From: Myxacorys californica WJT36-NPBG1
GTDB taxonomy: Bacteria > Cyanobacteriota > Cyanobacteriia > Leptolyngbyales > Leptolyngbyaceae
NCBI GenBank assembly: GCA_019359315.1
Contig: JAHHHO010000005.1
Span: 1 to 64,000 of the forward strand
Direction: 5' to 3'
Length of the DNA stretch: 64,000 nt
Each line of letters starts with the position of its first letter. Position 1 is the stretch's first letter. The notes under the pieces were generated by a model, which was given only the letters and a program-made list of their open reading frames with translations, was not told the origin of the DNA and did not search any database. A program made the position numbers and the translations under genes. Below, in pieces: positions 53,573 through 63,417 of the stretch.

Positions 53573-54088
53573 ATGTTTTATAGTCCGTGGAAATTCTTCC
53601 GGCGCAGGCAGCGTCGCGTGCAGCGATCGCTCGCCAAAACCTATCAAGCGGTTAGTACTGCCTCGGTGGATGTTCTGTGGAAGAAGATTATTGATCTCGA
53701 TGACGTATCCTGGCATCCCTTACTGTCCAGCACCAATGTGCCCCGTGGACTCGTTGCTAAGCCTGGATTAATCTATGAAGCTGTGACTCGACTCTCCCCC
53801 TTTCCGATTCGGATTTTTGTTGAACGGGTTGATCCAGGCGAACTTTTGAAAGTCCGAATTCTCGCCATTCCCGGCCTTGAAGAACGCGTGACTTACGAAA
53901 TTAAGTCAACCCTTTGCGGAACTCGTGTGACCTACTCAATGACGCTACATGGATGGTTGTCCCCCTTGATTTGGTCAATTATTAAGCCCTATGCCGCTAG
54001 AGTTGCCTCTGATCTCGCTGAAGCGGCAGAGCATCCAGAGCGAGAAATTCCTCACAAGCCGTCGCAACAAGGCTGTTTTGACTTCTAA
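53573..54088 (+). CDS. SRPBCC (START/polyketide cyclase-like) protein
   Basis: The 171-residue protein begins MFYSPWKFFRRRQRRVQRSL, a basic N-terminus, followed by the helix-grip fold: TASVDVLWKKIIDLDDVSWHP, LIYEAVTRLSPFPIRIFVERVDPGELLKVRIL, VTYEIKSTLCGTRVTYSMTLHG and the long C-terminal helix IIKPYAARVASDLAEAA. Such proteins bind lipids or hydrophobic ligands; the ligand is unknown. ATG 53573 is chosen because AAGGAGGA precedes it at the right distance; an upstream in-frame start at 53534 lacks one. Confidence 0.82.
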   Translation: MFYSPWKFFRRRQRRVQRSLAKTYQAVSTASVDVLWKKIIDLDDVSWHPLLSSTNVPRGLVAKPGLIYEAVTRLSPFPIRIFVERVDPGELLKVRILAIPGLEERVTYEIKSTLCGTRVTYSMTLHGWLSPLIWSIIKPYAARVASDLAEAAEHPEREIPHKPSQQGCFDF

Positions 54089-54211
54089 TCCGTTTTTTAT
54101 TCCTGGAGGAGACCTCCCCATAGCGGTAAGATCGAAAAGACGCTTTTTACGTCACATTTCCTTGCTGAGCAATTCACCTAAACCGCCCAGCGATCGCATT
54201 CTGCTTAAAAC

Positions 54212-55282
54212 ATGCCGACAACCCTCAGTTCTGAATCTGTTTTAGAAGTCCTTAAACCCGTTCAAGACCCCGAACTGCGAAAGAGTTTGGTGGAACTGAA
54301 TATGATTCGCAATGTCAAAGTTGAGGATGGAACCGTAAGCTTTACCCTGGTTCTGACAACGCCTGCTTGTCCATTGCGGCAGTTTATTGTAGAAGACTGT
54401 GAGCGGGCCGTGAAAACGCTACCCAATGTGAAGCACGTTGAAGTAGACGTGACGGCTGAAACGCCCCAGCAAAAAGGATTGCCCGATCGCGTTGGCATCG
54501 AAGGTGTGAAGAACATCATTGCCGTTTCTAGCGGCAAGGGCGGCGTTGGCAAAAGCTCTGTCGCGGTAAACGTTGCCGTTGCATTGGCTCAAAGCGGGGC
54601 AAAAGTCGGACTGATTGACGCAGATATTTACGGACCCAACGCGCCGACCATGCTGGGGTTGGAAGGCTCTAGCATCACGGTGCGGCAGTCCCCTCAAGGC
54701 GAAATTCTTGAACCTGCGTTTAATCACGGCGTGAAGCTGGTGTCGATGGGCTTTTTGATTGACAAAGATCAGCCTGTAATCTGGCGCGGTCCCATGTTGA
54801 ATGGAGTGATTCGCCAATTCTTATACCAAGTGCAGTGGGGCGATTTGGACTATTTGATCGTCGATATGCCCCCTGGAACCGGAGATGCGCAACTGACGAT
54901 GGCGCAAGCCGTGCCCATGGCAGGAGCGGTGATTGTGACCACCCCTCAAACCGTTGCTCTGCTCGATTCTCGGCGCGGCTTAAAAATGTTCCAGCAACTC
55001 AACGTTCCCGTACTGGGAATCGTTGAGAACATGAGCTACTTTATCCCACCGGATCTGCCCGATAAACAGTACGACATTTTTGGCTCTCAGGGTGGCGAAA
55101 AGACGGCTCAAGAACTGGATATTCCATTACTTGGCTGTGTTCCGCTAGAAATTTCCTTGCGGGAAGGCGGAGATCGCGGCATTCCGATTGTCGTTGCCGC
55201 TCCAGATTCTGCTTCTGCCAAAGCGTTAATTGCGATCGCTGGGCAAATCGCTGCTAGAGTATCGGTTGCCGCACTGACTTGA
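54212..55282 (+). CDS. mrp: Mrp/NBP35-type iron-sulfur carrier ATPase
   Basis: The 356-residue protein combines an N-terminal MIP18/DUF59 domain (VLEVLKPVQDPELRKSLVELNM) with a ParA-like P-loop ATPase (ISSGKGGVGKSSVAVN-like VSSGKGGVGKSS, VGLIDADIYGPNAPTML, LIVDMPPGTGDAQL). Mrp/ApbC proteins bind and transfer [4Fe-4S] clusters to client proteins in the cytoplasm. The usual CxxC near the C-terminus is not visible; many cyanobacterial Mrp proteins lack it. Followed by rodA at 82 bp. Confidence 0.93.
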   Translation: MPTTLSSESVLEVLKPVQDPELRKSLVELNMIRNVKVEDGTVSFTLVLTTPACPLRQFIVEDCERAVKTLPNVKHVEVDVTAETPQQKGLPDRVGIEGVKNIIAVSSGKGGVGKSSVAVNVAVALAQSGAKVGLIDADIYGPNAPTMLGLEGSSITVRQSPQGEILEPAFNHGVKLVSMGFLIDKDQPVIWRGPMLNGVIRQFLYQVQWGDLDYLIVDMPPGTGDAQLTMAQAVPMAGAVIVTTPQTVALLDSRRGLKMFQQLNVPVLGIVENMSYFIPPDLPDKQYDIFGSQGGEKTAQELDIPLLGCVPLEISLREGGDRGIPIVVAAPDSASAKALIAIAGQIAARVSVAALT

Positions 55283-55364
55283 TTTTAGAAAGATCGGCAT
55301 TTCAACATCGAGGACAACCACGAGGGTCCATCTCCACCCCTATCTCCCCCTATCTCAACCCGCT

Positions 55365-56648
55365 ATGTTCCGCAAATCCAAATCGTTCTTACCGCCTTAT
55401 CTAAGGGGGCTGTTGCAGCCGTGGCAAGAAATGGACTGGCTGCTGTTTGCAGTTCCAATTGGCTTGACCCTTTTAGGCGGACTCATGATCAGCAGTGTGG
55501 AGGCAAACGTTGGGTTGACCGATTGGTGGCGGCATTGGATCACAGGCGGCATTGGCATTATTTTGGCGTTGCTGATCGCGCGGTGGCGCTACGATCAGTT
55601 ATTGCAATGGAAATGGTGGGTCTACGGCTTGACCAACGGCATGTTGCTGCTGGTGATGTTCTTTGGAACCGAAGGACTGGGGGCGCAGCGCTGGATCAAT
55701 ATCTTCGGGTTCTACCTCCAACCCTCTGAGTTTGCCAAGCTGGGCATTATTATTACGATCGCAGCCATGCTGCATCAGCGATCGGCGTCCACCATTCCGA
55801 TGGTGCTCAAGGTTCTAGCCGTTGCTGGTGTACCATGGATACTCATCTTTTTAGAACCTAATTTAGGCACATCCCTGGTGTTTGGAGCTATCGCAATCGG
55901 GATGCTCTACTGGGGGAATGCTAACCCAGGATGGCTACTCCTGCTCATCTCTCCCATCGTTTCAGCGATTCTGTTTAATGTGCTGCTGCCCGTTTGGGGA
56001 GTAGGAATTGCCGCGATCGCAGTTTGGATTCTGTTAATTGGATTTGTGGCTTGGAGAACGTTGCCTTGGAAACCCTACGGTACGCTAGCTCCTGTCATAC
56101 TGAATCTTCTAGCAGGAGGATTGGGGCGCGTCCTCTGGCAGTTTGTTCTCAAGGATTATCAGAAAGCTCGCATCGTCATGTTTAGAAACCCAGAGCAAGA
56201 CCCGCTTGGGGGCGGATATCACTTAATTCAGTCCAGAATTGCGATCGGGGCTGGAGAACTTTGGGGACGAGGACTCTACAAAGGCACACAAACCCAGCTA
56301 AACTTCATTCCCGAGCAGCACACTGACTTTATTTTCACGGCGATCGGCGAAGAACTCGGTTTTATTGGAGCCGCTGCCGTCCTTCTATCATTTCTGCTGA
56401 TTTGCTACCGATTGCTAGTCATCGCTCAAAATGCCAAAGACGACTTTGGTTCTCTGATCGCAGTCGGAGTTTTTTCGATGATCGTCTTTCAGGTCACCAT
56501 CAACATCGGCATGACAATCAATCTTTCTCCGGTTACTGGAATTCCCCTGCCGTGGCTGAGTTACGGAAATGCCGCGCTGTTAATGAATTTCCTCGCCCTC
56601 GGACTGGTTGAATCGGTTGCCAATTTTAGGCAACGGTTGAAGTTTTAA
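55365..56648 (+). CDS. rodA: rod shape-determining protein RodA (SEDS glycosyltransferase)
   Basis: RodA is the peptidoglycan polymerase of the elongation machinery, working with PBP2. The 427 residues give about ten TM helices ([53 protein letters not shown]). The SEDS loops include [44 protein letters not shown] with the conserved Asp, and [19 protein letters not shown] and [16 protein letters not shown]. It lies between mrp and ndhS on one strand. Confidence 0.95.
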   Translation: MFRKSKSFLPPYLRGLLQPWQEMDWLLFAVPIGLTLLGGLMISSVEANVGLTDWWRHWITGGIGIILALLIARWRYDQLLQWKWWVYGLTNGMLLLVMFFGTEGLGAQRWINIFGFYLQPSEFAKLGIIITIAAMLHQRSASTIPMVLKVLAVAGVPWILIFLEPNLGTSLVFGAIAIGMLYWGNANPGWLLLLISPIVSAILFNVLLPVWGVGIAAIAVWILLIGFVAWRTLPWKPYGTLAPVILNLLAGGLGRVLWQFVLKDYQKARIVMFRNPEQDPLGGGYHLIQSRIAIGAGELWGRGLYKGTQTQLNFIPEQHTDFIFTAIGEELGFIGAAAVLLSFLLICYRLLVIAQNAKDDFGSLIAVGVFSMIVFQVTINIGMTINLSPVTGIPLPWLSYGNAALLMNFLALGLVESVANFRQRLKF

Positions 56649-56742
56649 GGGCGCTAGAGACACCGAAAAATCGAGATTCATGCCCATAAGGGAGCCTCGG
56701 CTTGTAGACTTGAGAGTAAATCCTTACTTTTTCCGATTCATT

Positions 56743-56934
56743 ATGCTTTTACCTGGTGCTGCCGTTCGGGTCACAAACAGTGATGATACTTATTACGGCT
56801 TTCAAGGACTGGTTCAACGAGTCAGCGACGGCAAGGTTGCCGTTCTTTTTGAGGGCGGCAATTGGGACAAACTGGTGACCTTCCGCATGACTGAGGTAGA
56901 GCTTGTTGAAAGCGGAAGCAAAAAGAAAAAATAA
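56743..56934 (+). CDS. ndhS: NAD(P)H dehydrogenase-like complex subunit S
   Basis: NdhS is the ferredoxin-binding SH3-like subunit of the cyanobacterial NDH-1 (photosynthetic complex I). From ATG 56743 the product is 63 residues: [53 protein letters not shown], a single small β-barrel, then a Lys-rich tail. The frame extends upstream to 56680, but the added 21 residues are not part of the family. It is 6 bp before the next gene. Confidence 0.88.
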   Translation: MLLPGAAVRVTNSDDTYYGFQGLVQRVSDGKVAVLFEGGNWDKLVTFRMTEVELVESGSKKKK

Positions 56935-56940
56935 CGAACG

Positions 56941-57603
56941 ATGCGTCTTCCTCTCCCTCAATTTGCGGCTCAACAGCGATCGCCCGATCACATTGCCGAG
57001 GTGATTGAAACCGCGACGACTGAGTTCTTGTGTCAGTGCCTAGAGCCTGACGACCTCAGCTTTCCGGTGATGCCACCGTTTGGCAGTTGGGTCAAATCGG
57101 TGGATGAGGAATCGGGAAACATGATTTACGCCGTGGTTTACCACGCTACGACTAGCCCGATCGATACCGTCCATCGCGCTAGAGCATTAGGCATGTCGCT
57201 TCAGGAATTGCGAGAACAACAGCCGCAAATCTTCGCCATGCTCAAGACTGAATTTCGCGCCGCGATCATCGGCTACCGGGCGAACACCCATAAAAAGAAC
57301 GGAGCCTCATTAGGGGGCGTTTTTCAACACCTACCGCCGCGTCCACCGCAAATTCATCAAGCCGTCCATCAGTGCGCTGCCCAAGAAGTCGTTGAGTTTA
57401 GCGAACAACTCGATTTTCTCAGAACCCTGCTTCAAGTTGGGGGCGCTCCAGTAGATGCCTTAACAGCCGCCACTATTCGAGAAATTTATCAACTTAGAAA
57501 AGCAGATCGGGCTTGGCTCGTGCAAGCAGGACGAATGCTGAGTTTGTTGCTCAAAGACGACTACGATCGCTTGCGGGTGATCCTTAGCCAAATTCATCTC
57601 TAG
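56941..57603 (+). CDS. HAS-barrel domain protein, conserved in cyanobacteria
   Basis: The 220-residue protein has an N-terminal barrel region (EFLCQCLEPDDLSFPVMPPFGSWVKSVDEESGNMIYAVVYHATTSPID) like the HAS barrel of HerA/ATP-synthase-type proteins. A helical linker (RALGMSLQELREQQPQIFAML) and a C-terminal helical part (EFSEQLDFLRTLLQVGG, IYQLRKADRAWLVQAGRMLSLLL) follow. The biochemical role is unknown. It is translationally close to ndhS (6 bp). Confidence 0.75.
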   Translation: MRLPLPQFAAQQRSPDHIAEVIETATTEFLCQCLEPDDLSFPVMPPFGSWVKSVDEESGNMIYAVVYHATTSPIDTVHRARALGMSLQELREQQPQIFAMLKTEFRAAIIGYRANTHKKNGASLGGVFQHLPPRPPQIHQAVHQCAAQEVVEFSEQLDFLRTLLQVGGAPVDALTAATIREIYQLRKADRAWLVQAGRMLSLLLKDDYDRLRVILSQIHL

Positions 57604-57683
57604 GTAGATTGTAGAAAGAAAAGTCACCTGATATCTGTAAGATTGCGACAGAACGCTTTCACTTCCCTAACCCAAAATCTTGC

Positions 57684-59816
57684 ATGCTACTAGTTGCTGG
57701 TCCGACTCAACAGGAACCTATTGTTCCTTTCCTCATCCTGCTTGCCGTGATTTTGGTCATTCCCCTCCTGTTTGAGCGGATGCGTTTACCAGGATTAGTT
57801 GGACTGTTGGCAGCAGGGGTTGTGCTAGGTGCCGACGGGCTACAGGTTCTCAAGCAAGACTCAGAATCAATGCGGCTATTATCAGATATCGGGTTGGTCT
57901 ACTTGATGTTTGTGGCGGGGCTAGAAGTTGATATTGAACAATTTAATCGCACCCGTAATCGATCGATCGGCTTTGGCATATTCACATTTCTCGTGCCTTT
58001 GCTCACGGGAACCTTTGTGGGGCGGCTATTTGGCTTTGATTGGAACGCTTCGGTTCTGATTGGCTCTTTGTTTGCGTCCCACACCCTGCTGGCCTATCCC
58101 ATCGTGAGCCGGTTAGGCGTCGTCGGCAACGAAGCGGTGACAATAACGATTGGGGCAACCATTTTTACAGACATTGGTTCGCTGTTGGTTTTGGCGGTTT
58201 GCGTTGGCATTCATGCAGGGGACTTCTCCCCGCTTAAGCTAGGTGTCCTACTTGGGTCGCTGGCGATCTACACGGTTGTGATTTTGGTCGGGTTTAATCG
58301 CGCTGGGCGAGAATTCTTTAAGCGCTCTGGCGACAATGAAGGCAACCAGTTTCTATTTGTTCTGCTGGCCCTATTTCTAGCCTCGGTTGGGGCACAACTC
58401 ATCGGCGTTGAGAAGATTGTCGGTGCGTTTTTGTGTGGGCTTGCCGTAAATGGAGCCGTCGGCAACGGTGCGGTCAAGGAAAAAATTGTCTTTGTGGGCA
58501 GCGTTTTATTTATTCCGATCTTCTTTGTGAACATGGGGCTGCTAATTCGGGTTCCAGCCTTCATCAAAAACTTGACCAGTCCGCAGCTTCTAGCGCTGAC
58601 AGGAGCGATCGTACTGGGTTTAATTGCGAGTAAATTCGCAGCAGCCTTATTTGCAAAGCTACTTTACCGCTATAACTGGCAAGAAATGATGACAATGGGG
58701 TCGTTGTCGTTACCCCAAGTTGCCGCCACGTTAGCTGCTACTCTGGTCGGCTACCGCGTCGGACTGCTGACAGAAGGGGTTTTGAATGCCGTCATCATTC
58801 TGATGCTGGTGACTTCCACATTAGGACCTGTTCTCACAACCCGCTTTGCCAGTGGTTTGAGGGTAGAAGGCAGCGATCTCCAGGCAGCAGGAGTTGCTTC
58901 AGGCTCTGCTTCAGCGACGCTCGATTCGTCCAGAATCGTCGTTCCAATTTCCAACCCCAATACGGAGCGGTATCTGCTTGAAATGGCGGCAGTGATTGCG
59001 CATCATCAGCCTGGGCAAATCGTGCCCCTAGCGATCGCGCTTCAACAGGGTCAGTTAGATACCCCTTCTGTCCAAGCGGCGATTAAGCGCAGTGAGATGC
59101 TTCTAGACAATGCAACCGCTATCTGCAATGAGTTGAATGCCGAGAAGAATTTGAATGCAGAGGTTGAACCTGTACTAAGAATTGATGACAAGGTTGCTCA
59201 AGGCATTGTCCGTTCTAGTCGAGAACACCATGCCAGTCTGATCGTGATGGGCTGGCAAAAGCGCACTCGCTTTCAAGAACGCTTGTTTGGCAGCGTAATT
59301 GATACTGTACTGTGGTCGTCTCATTGTCCGGTCGCGGTGAGCCGATTGTTGAAGTCCCCTTCCGACATGCAGCAAATCCTGGTTCCGATTGAGAACTTGA
59401 CTCAGCGATCGATCGCTGCGCTGCAACTCGCCGAAATTATTGCGACTGAAAATCAGGGACGGCTCACTATTCTGCATGTCTGCGATCGCAGAACGCCTCC
59501 TAACAAACAAGCCTGGATTCGTTCTCAACTAGCACTCCTAATTAAGAAAGACAATCCAACGTTTGAGTATGAGGTGCAACTTGCCCCTGGCGAGGACGTT
59601 GCCAGAGCTATTTTAAGTGCCTCTCAATCTAGTGATTTGCTGGTGCTTCGCTCGTCACGTCGCCCGACTAGCGCTGGAGGGTTGCTAGTCGGTGACATTA
59701 CTTTTAAGGTTGCGCAGCAAGCGGCATGTTCGGTTGTCATGCTAGGTGAACCAGAACGAATGGCGAGAGCAGTTTTATCTACTCCACAACCTGTTCAACG
59801 CCCTTCTCTAACCTGA
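57684..59816 (+). CDS. CPA2 cation:proton antiporter with universal-stress C-terminus
   Basis: The 710-residue protein has 12-13 hydrophobic segments in the first ~400 residues (IVPFLILLAVILVIPLLFERM, GLVGLLAAGVVLGADGL, VGAFLCGLAVNGAVGN, IPIFFVNMGLLI), matching Na+/H+ or K+/H+ antiporters of the CPA2 type. The C-terminal half has two USP-like domains: SSRIVVPISNPNTERYLLEMA...SLIVMGWQKRTRFQERLFGSVIDTVL and QQILVPIENL...LLVLRSSRRP. The domains may sense nucleotide or stress. Ion specificity is unknown. Confidence 0.9.
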   Translation: MLLVAGPTQQEPIVPFLILLAVILVIPLLFERMRLPGLVGLLAAGVVLGADGLQVLKQDSESMRLLSDIGLVYLMFVAGLEVDIEQFNRTRNRSIGFGIFTFLVPLLTGTFVGRLFGFDWNASVLIGSLFASHTLLAYPIVSRLGVVGNEAVTITIGATIFTDIGSLLVLAVCVGIHAGDFSPLKLGVLLGSLAIYTVVILVGFNRAGREFFKRSGDNEGNQFLFVLLALFLASVGAQLIGVEKIVGAFLCGLAVNGAVGNGAVKEKIVFVGSVLFIPIFFVNMGLLIRVPAFIKNLTSPQLLALTGAIVLGLIASKFAAALFAKLLYRYNWQEMMTMGSLSLPQVAATLAATLVGYRVGLLTEGVLNAVIILMLVTSTLGPVLTTRFASGLRVEGSDLQAAGVASGSASATLDSSRIVVPISNPNTERYLLEMAAVIAHHQPGQIVPLAIALQQGQLDTPSVQAAIKRSEMLLDNATAICNELNAEKNLNAEVEPVLRIDDKVAQGIVRSSREHHASLIVMGWQKRTRFQERLFGSVIDTVLWSSHCPVAVSRLLKSPSDMQQILVPIENLTQRSIAALQLAEIIATENQGRLTILHVCDRRTPPNKQAWIRSQLALLIKKDNPTFEYEVQLAPGEDVARAILSASQSSDLLVLRSSRRPTSAGGLLVGDITFKVAQQAACSVVMLGEPERMARAVLSTPQPVQRPSLT

Positions 59817-60126
59817 TTTATTTATACCCATCCCTTAAGAGTCAAACAGCCTCGTTCCCAGTTCAACCCTCACTCTTAACACATCACCCTCGATACAAAC
59901 ATATCTGTACCTCTTTTCAAGCATAGGTTTGGAGGCGCGGATTTGAATTGCTACTTCACCTTGGTCAACGAAGTTGAAATTTTGTGTAAATTTTCTCGGA
60001 TTGACTTGGGTTTGTTTGAATAAGAATGTGAAATTCTATACAAGTCAGTCTATGGCTAGCGACGAATTTACATGGGTAGCAACCTTCCAATAAAATCGCT
60101 CCCCTAATCTCTATCGTTGACCGACA
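59817..60126. other. gene-free gap before the response regulator
   Basis: This 310-bp region has no convincing reading frame and no distinct hairpin; it should contain the response regulator promoter. Confidence 0.35.
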
Positions 60127-60573
60127 ATGATAGTCAACACGGGTGCATACGCGATGACAACTCAAGAACTAGGTTCCGATTCTCCAGTCCGCGTTTTACT
60201 AATTGAGGACAATGAAGCGAACCGACGATTGATGAATGACTACCTCAGTTATTGCGGGTACAGCGTGCTGGCTTTAGCAGAAGGGTGCTTATTCGAGTCG
60301 GCGATCGCGGAATTTAACCCCCACGTGATTGTGCTGGACTTGAAACTGCCAGATATCGACGGTTATTACCTACTAGAGAGGCTCCAGCAACATCGAGAGT
60401 GGCAACAGATCCCAGTCATTATTGTGTCTGCCTATGCATTTCAAAAAGATCAGCAACGCGCTTTAGATCTAGGCGCAAGGCAGTATCTCGTTAAACCGAT
60501 TCGGCTCACAGATTTGATTGCGGTTATTCGCGAAGAATTAGCAGAACCAGAATTAGGCAACCCTGACGAGTAG
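60127..60573 (+). CDS. single-domain response regulator (CheY-like)
   Basis: The 148-residue protein is a receiver domain alone: VRVLLIEDNEANRRLMNDYL (acidic pair), HVIVLDLKLPDIDGYYLL with the phosphoacceptor Asp, IPVIIVSAYAF (Ser/Thr switch) and GARQYLVKPIRLTDLIAVI with the conserved Lys. No output domain follows, so it probably signals by protein contact. ATG 60154 is an alternative start. No histidine kinase is next to it. Confidence 0.92.
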   Translation: MIVNTGAYAMTTQELGSDSPVRVLLIEDNEANRRLMNDYLSYCGYSVLALAEGCLFESAIAEFNPHVIVLDLKLPDIDGYYLLERLQQHREWQQIPVIIVSAYAFQKDQQRALDLGARQYLVKPIRLTDLIAVIREELAEPELGNPDE

Positions 60574-60678
60574 CTGATTACAAAGACTTCCGAAACGAGG
60601 AAGATCAGCAACTTTTGAAACAGCCTTTCTCATCCCTTGCCTCACGAATTATTTAGGGCTTGCCCCAGCCTAATTTTG

Positions 60679-60885
60679 CTACAGCTGAGAGCGTGCGGAA
60701 ACTTCTACACCATTTTGCTGACTTGTGATGTAAGTTTCGATTGTTCTACCAAGCTCTTTAATCGTATTTCCTGACTCCAAGATTTGTGATTCCAAGGATG
60801 AGAGCAATAGCATTGCAGCTTGTAGCTGATTAAGAGCGGTTTCCAGGCTCTCGCGAGTCTGGCTCTCAAATTCGTCTGAATTCAT
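60679..60885 (-). CDS. small coiled-coil protein, family unknown
   Basis: A 68-residue acidic protein with heptad-like hydrophobics (SLETALNQLQAAMLLLSSLESQILESGNTIKELGRTIETYI), predicted helical and probably oligomeric. I do not recognise the family. It is a lone gene on the minus strand between the response regulator and uvrC. Coding is supported by length, composition and a sensible start, not by a domain. Confidence 0.55.
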   Translation of the reverse strand: MNSDEFESQTRESLETALNQLQAAMLLLSSLESQILESGNTIKELGRTIETYITSQQNGVEVSARSQL

Positions 60886-61026
60886 GTTTCCGTACTGTCA
60901 AGTCTAGATTGATACCTATGACTATAATGACTACGGTTCGGTGATCGGCAGTGTGAAGTGAGCAGATTGATTTAAAATTTAAACACGGCTTCCTCTATAT
61001 AAAGCTTTGAAGTTTACCTTACCTCT

Positions 61027-62979
61027 GTGACTTCATCCACGAAAACACTCGCTCTCATTCAAGATCCGGATCGTTTAGAAGCACGCCTTAAGGAAATTCC
61101 ACAAGAACCTGGCGTCTACTACATGCGGGATAGCAGCGATCAGATTCTGTATATTGGCAAATCGAAACGGTTGCGATCGCGCCTCCGCTCCTATTTCAAT
61201 GGTCACGATACTCGACCTCGGATCGCGTTGATGATGCGGCAGGTGATGGAGATTGAGGTCATTGTCACTGACACTGAAGCAGAAGCTCTTGCCCTGGAAG
61301 CGAACTTGATCCGGCAGCATCAGCCTCACTTTAATGTGCTGCTCAAGGATGACAAAAAGTATCCCTACCTCTGCATCACCTGGTCTGAAGCGTATCCTCG
61401 AATTTTCATTACCCGAAAGCGCCGCATGGCAAAGGAGCGCGATCGCTATTACGGTCCTTACACCGATAGCCGCACTCTGCGGACGACGCTTCACCTAGTC
61501 AAGCGAATTTTTCCACTGCGGCAACGTCCGCAACCGTTGTTTAAAGATCGCCCTTGTCTGAATTACGACATTGGCAGATGTCCTGGTGTCTGTCAGTCGA
61601 TGATCTCTTCAGAGGATTATCGCAAGACGGTTCAGAAAGTAGCCATGATCTTTCAGGGACGAACAAGCGAGTTGGAGGAGACTCTCACCGCTCAAATGGA
61701 GAAAGCCGCAGAAGATCTTAATTTTGAACACGCGGCGCGATTGCGCGATCAGATTGTGGGACTGAAGAGCTTGGGAGCAGAGCAGAAAGTCTCGTTGCCG
61801 GATGATACGGTGTCGCAAGATGCGATCGCGCTGGCCGCAGATGAACATCATGCCTGCGTTCAACTCTTTCAAATTCGCGCCGGTCGTCTCGTCGGACGGT
61901 TGGGATTTGTAGCCGATGCTCAATCGGGAGAACCCGGAGCCATTCTGCAACGGGTATTAGAAGAACATTATCAAAGCGTCGATCCGGTGGAGATCCCGGC
62001 GGAAATTCTGGTGCAGCATGAATTGCCAGAAGGGGAGATGCTGGCAGAATTTCTCAGTCAGGCCAAAGGGCGAAAGATTACGATCGTGCATCCTCAACGC
62101 CAGAAGAAGGCAGAACTGCTCGAAATGGTGGAGCGCAACGCTGAATTTGAATTGGCTCGGACTCAGCGATTTGCCGATCGCAATGCTCAAGCCATGCTTG
62201 ATTTAGCAGAAATTCTAGATCTGCCCGAACTGCCCCGTCGGATTGAAGGCTACGACATCTCTCACATTCAAGGCTCAGATGCCGTGGCATCTCAAGTTGT
62301 TTTTGTCGATGGAATTGCGGCAAAGCAACATTACCGACACTACAAAATTAAGAATCCGAAAATCACGTCTGGGCATTCAGATGATTTTGCAAGTATGGCA
62401 GAAGTGATTTCGCGTCGGTTTAAGAAGTATGCAACAGCAAAGGCACGAGGCGAGACTATCATTCCTGCCTCTCAACCTTCAACGCTGAAGGCGCAGTCAT
62501 CCTTAGCCGACTTCCCAGATGTGGTCATGATTGATGGCGGAAAAGGTCAGCTTTCTGCGGTGGTTGCTGTTTTGCGGGAGATGAATTTGCTCGATGATGT
62601 CAAAGTCGTGAGTTTGGCAAAGCAGCGCGAAGAGATCTTCCTGCCAGGTGAATCGCTGCCGTTGCCAACCGAGGCGGAACAGCCCGGAGTTCAACTACTC
62701 CGGCGGCTGCGAGACGAGGCACACCGATTTGCTGTGAGCTTTCACCGTCAGCAGCGCACGACCCGAATGCGGCGATCGAGCCTGGATGAGATTCCGGGGT
62801 TGGGGCATTATCGCCAGAAGCAACTTCTCGCCGAGTTTCGCTCGGTTGATTACATTCGAGAAGCTACCCCTGCTCGACTGGCAACAGTTCCAGGAATTGG
62901 TCCGCAAGTGGCTCAACAGATTTATGACTACTTTCATCCGAGCCAAGCCTTTGCATCGGATGAAGGAGCAGATGAATGA
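61027..62979 (+). CDS. uvrC: excinuclease ABC subunit C
   Basis: UvrC makes both incisions in nucleotide excision repair. The 650-residue protein starts at GTG 61027 and has the N-terminal GIY-YIG nuclease domain ([49 protein letters not shown]), Cys-rich [14 protein letters not shown], a UVR motif ([22 protein letters not shown]), the C-terminal RNase-H-like nuclease ([36 protein letters not shown]) and tandem HhH ([32 protein letters not shown]). All parts are present. Confidence 0.96.
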   Translation: MTSSTKTLALIQDPDRLEARLKEIPQEPGVYYMRDSSDQILYIGKSKRLRSRLRSYFNGHDTRPRIALMMRQVMEIEVIVTDTEAEALALEANLIRQHQPHFNVLLKDDKKYPYLCITWSEAYPRIFITRKRRMAKERDRYYGPYTDSRTLRTTLHLVKRIFPLRQRPQPLFKDRPCLNYDIGRCPGVCQSMISSEDYRKTVQKVAMIFQGRTSELEETLTAQMEKAAEDLNFEHAARLRDQIVGLKSLGAEQKVSLPDDTVSQDAIALAADEHHACVQLFQIRAGRLVGRLGFVADAQSGEPGAILQRVLEEHYQSVDPVEIPAEILVQHELPEGEMLAEFLSQAKGRKITIVHPQRQKKAELLEMVERNAEFELARTQRFADRNAQAMLDLAEILDLPELPRRIEGYDISHIQGSDAVASQVVFVDGIAAKQHYRHYKIKNPKITSGHSDDFASMAEVISRRFKKYATAKARGETIIPASQPSTLKAQSSLADFPDVVMIDGGKGQLSAVVAVLREMNLLDDVKVVSLAKQREEIFLPGESLPLPTEAEQPGVQLLRRLRDEAHRFAVSFHRQQRTTRMRRSSLDEIPGLGHYRQKQLLAEFRSVDYIREATPARLATVPGIGPQVAQQIYDYFHPSQAFASDEGADE

Positions 62980-63128
62980 TTGTAAAACCGGAACCTATTT
63001 CTTGAGGAGTAGATGATAACTTTGTAAAGTTAAATGTCGCAACTTTAAGTTAAATTGCGTTTCTCACAAAACCTTGGCGAGATTGATATTGTTGAATAAC
63101 TCGCTAAATGTTAGGAAAAGTTAACGTT

Positions 63129-63230
63129 ATGCAACCTACTCAAAAGCACCTTGGTCAATCATTCGGAATGGTCTTACTGTTTGCTGTGACTTGTGTTGGA
63201 CTCATTGCCATGATGTCTCGTTTTGCTTAA
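63129..63230 (+). CDS. 33-residue single-TM peptide
   Basis: ATG 63129 to TAA 63230 encodes a 33-residue peptide: a polar start (QPTQKHLGQS) followed by one hydrophobic helix (MVLLFAVTCVGLIAMM) and RFA. AGGA stands 13 nt before the ATG and an excellent terminator lies 136 bp downstream. Cyanobacteria have many such small membrane subunits of photosynthetic or NDH-1 complexes, but I cannot match this one to a known subunit. Confidence 0.6.
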   Translation: MQPTQKHLGQSFGMVLLFAVTCVGLIAMMSRFA

Positions 63231-63365
63231 TTTATTTCTTAAGCTCGCATCACCATCACGTTTTCATATTGCCTAAGCAGCAGATTCTCATTCAGATTCT
63301 TCATTTTGCTTAACATTTTTTCTGGTGTGATCGCCAATCCTTCTCATAATACAAACTATAAAAAC

Positions 63366-63405
63366 GGGCAGAAGCATCTTCAAGATGCTTCTGCCCTTCC
63401 TTTTT
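63366..63405. terminator. bidirectional intrinsic terminator
   Basis: GGGCAGAAGCATCTT (63366-63380) and AAGATGCTTCTGCCC (63382-63396) are perfect 15-bp complements, followed on the plus strand by TTCCTTTTT. On the minus strand GTTTTTAT follows, so it can serve both the small peptide transcript and the convergent PHP gene. Confidence 0.85.
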
Positions 63406-63417
63406 GAGCAGAAATCA

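Noticed and set aside
53990-54245. Plus-strand frame bridging the SRPBCC and mrp genes
   Set aside because: It overlaps the coding end of the SRPBCC gene and the start of mrp in another frame and has no domain.
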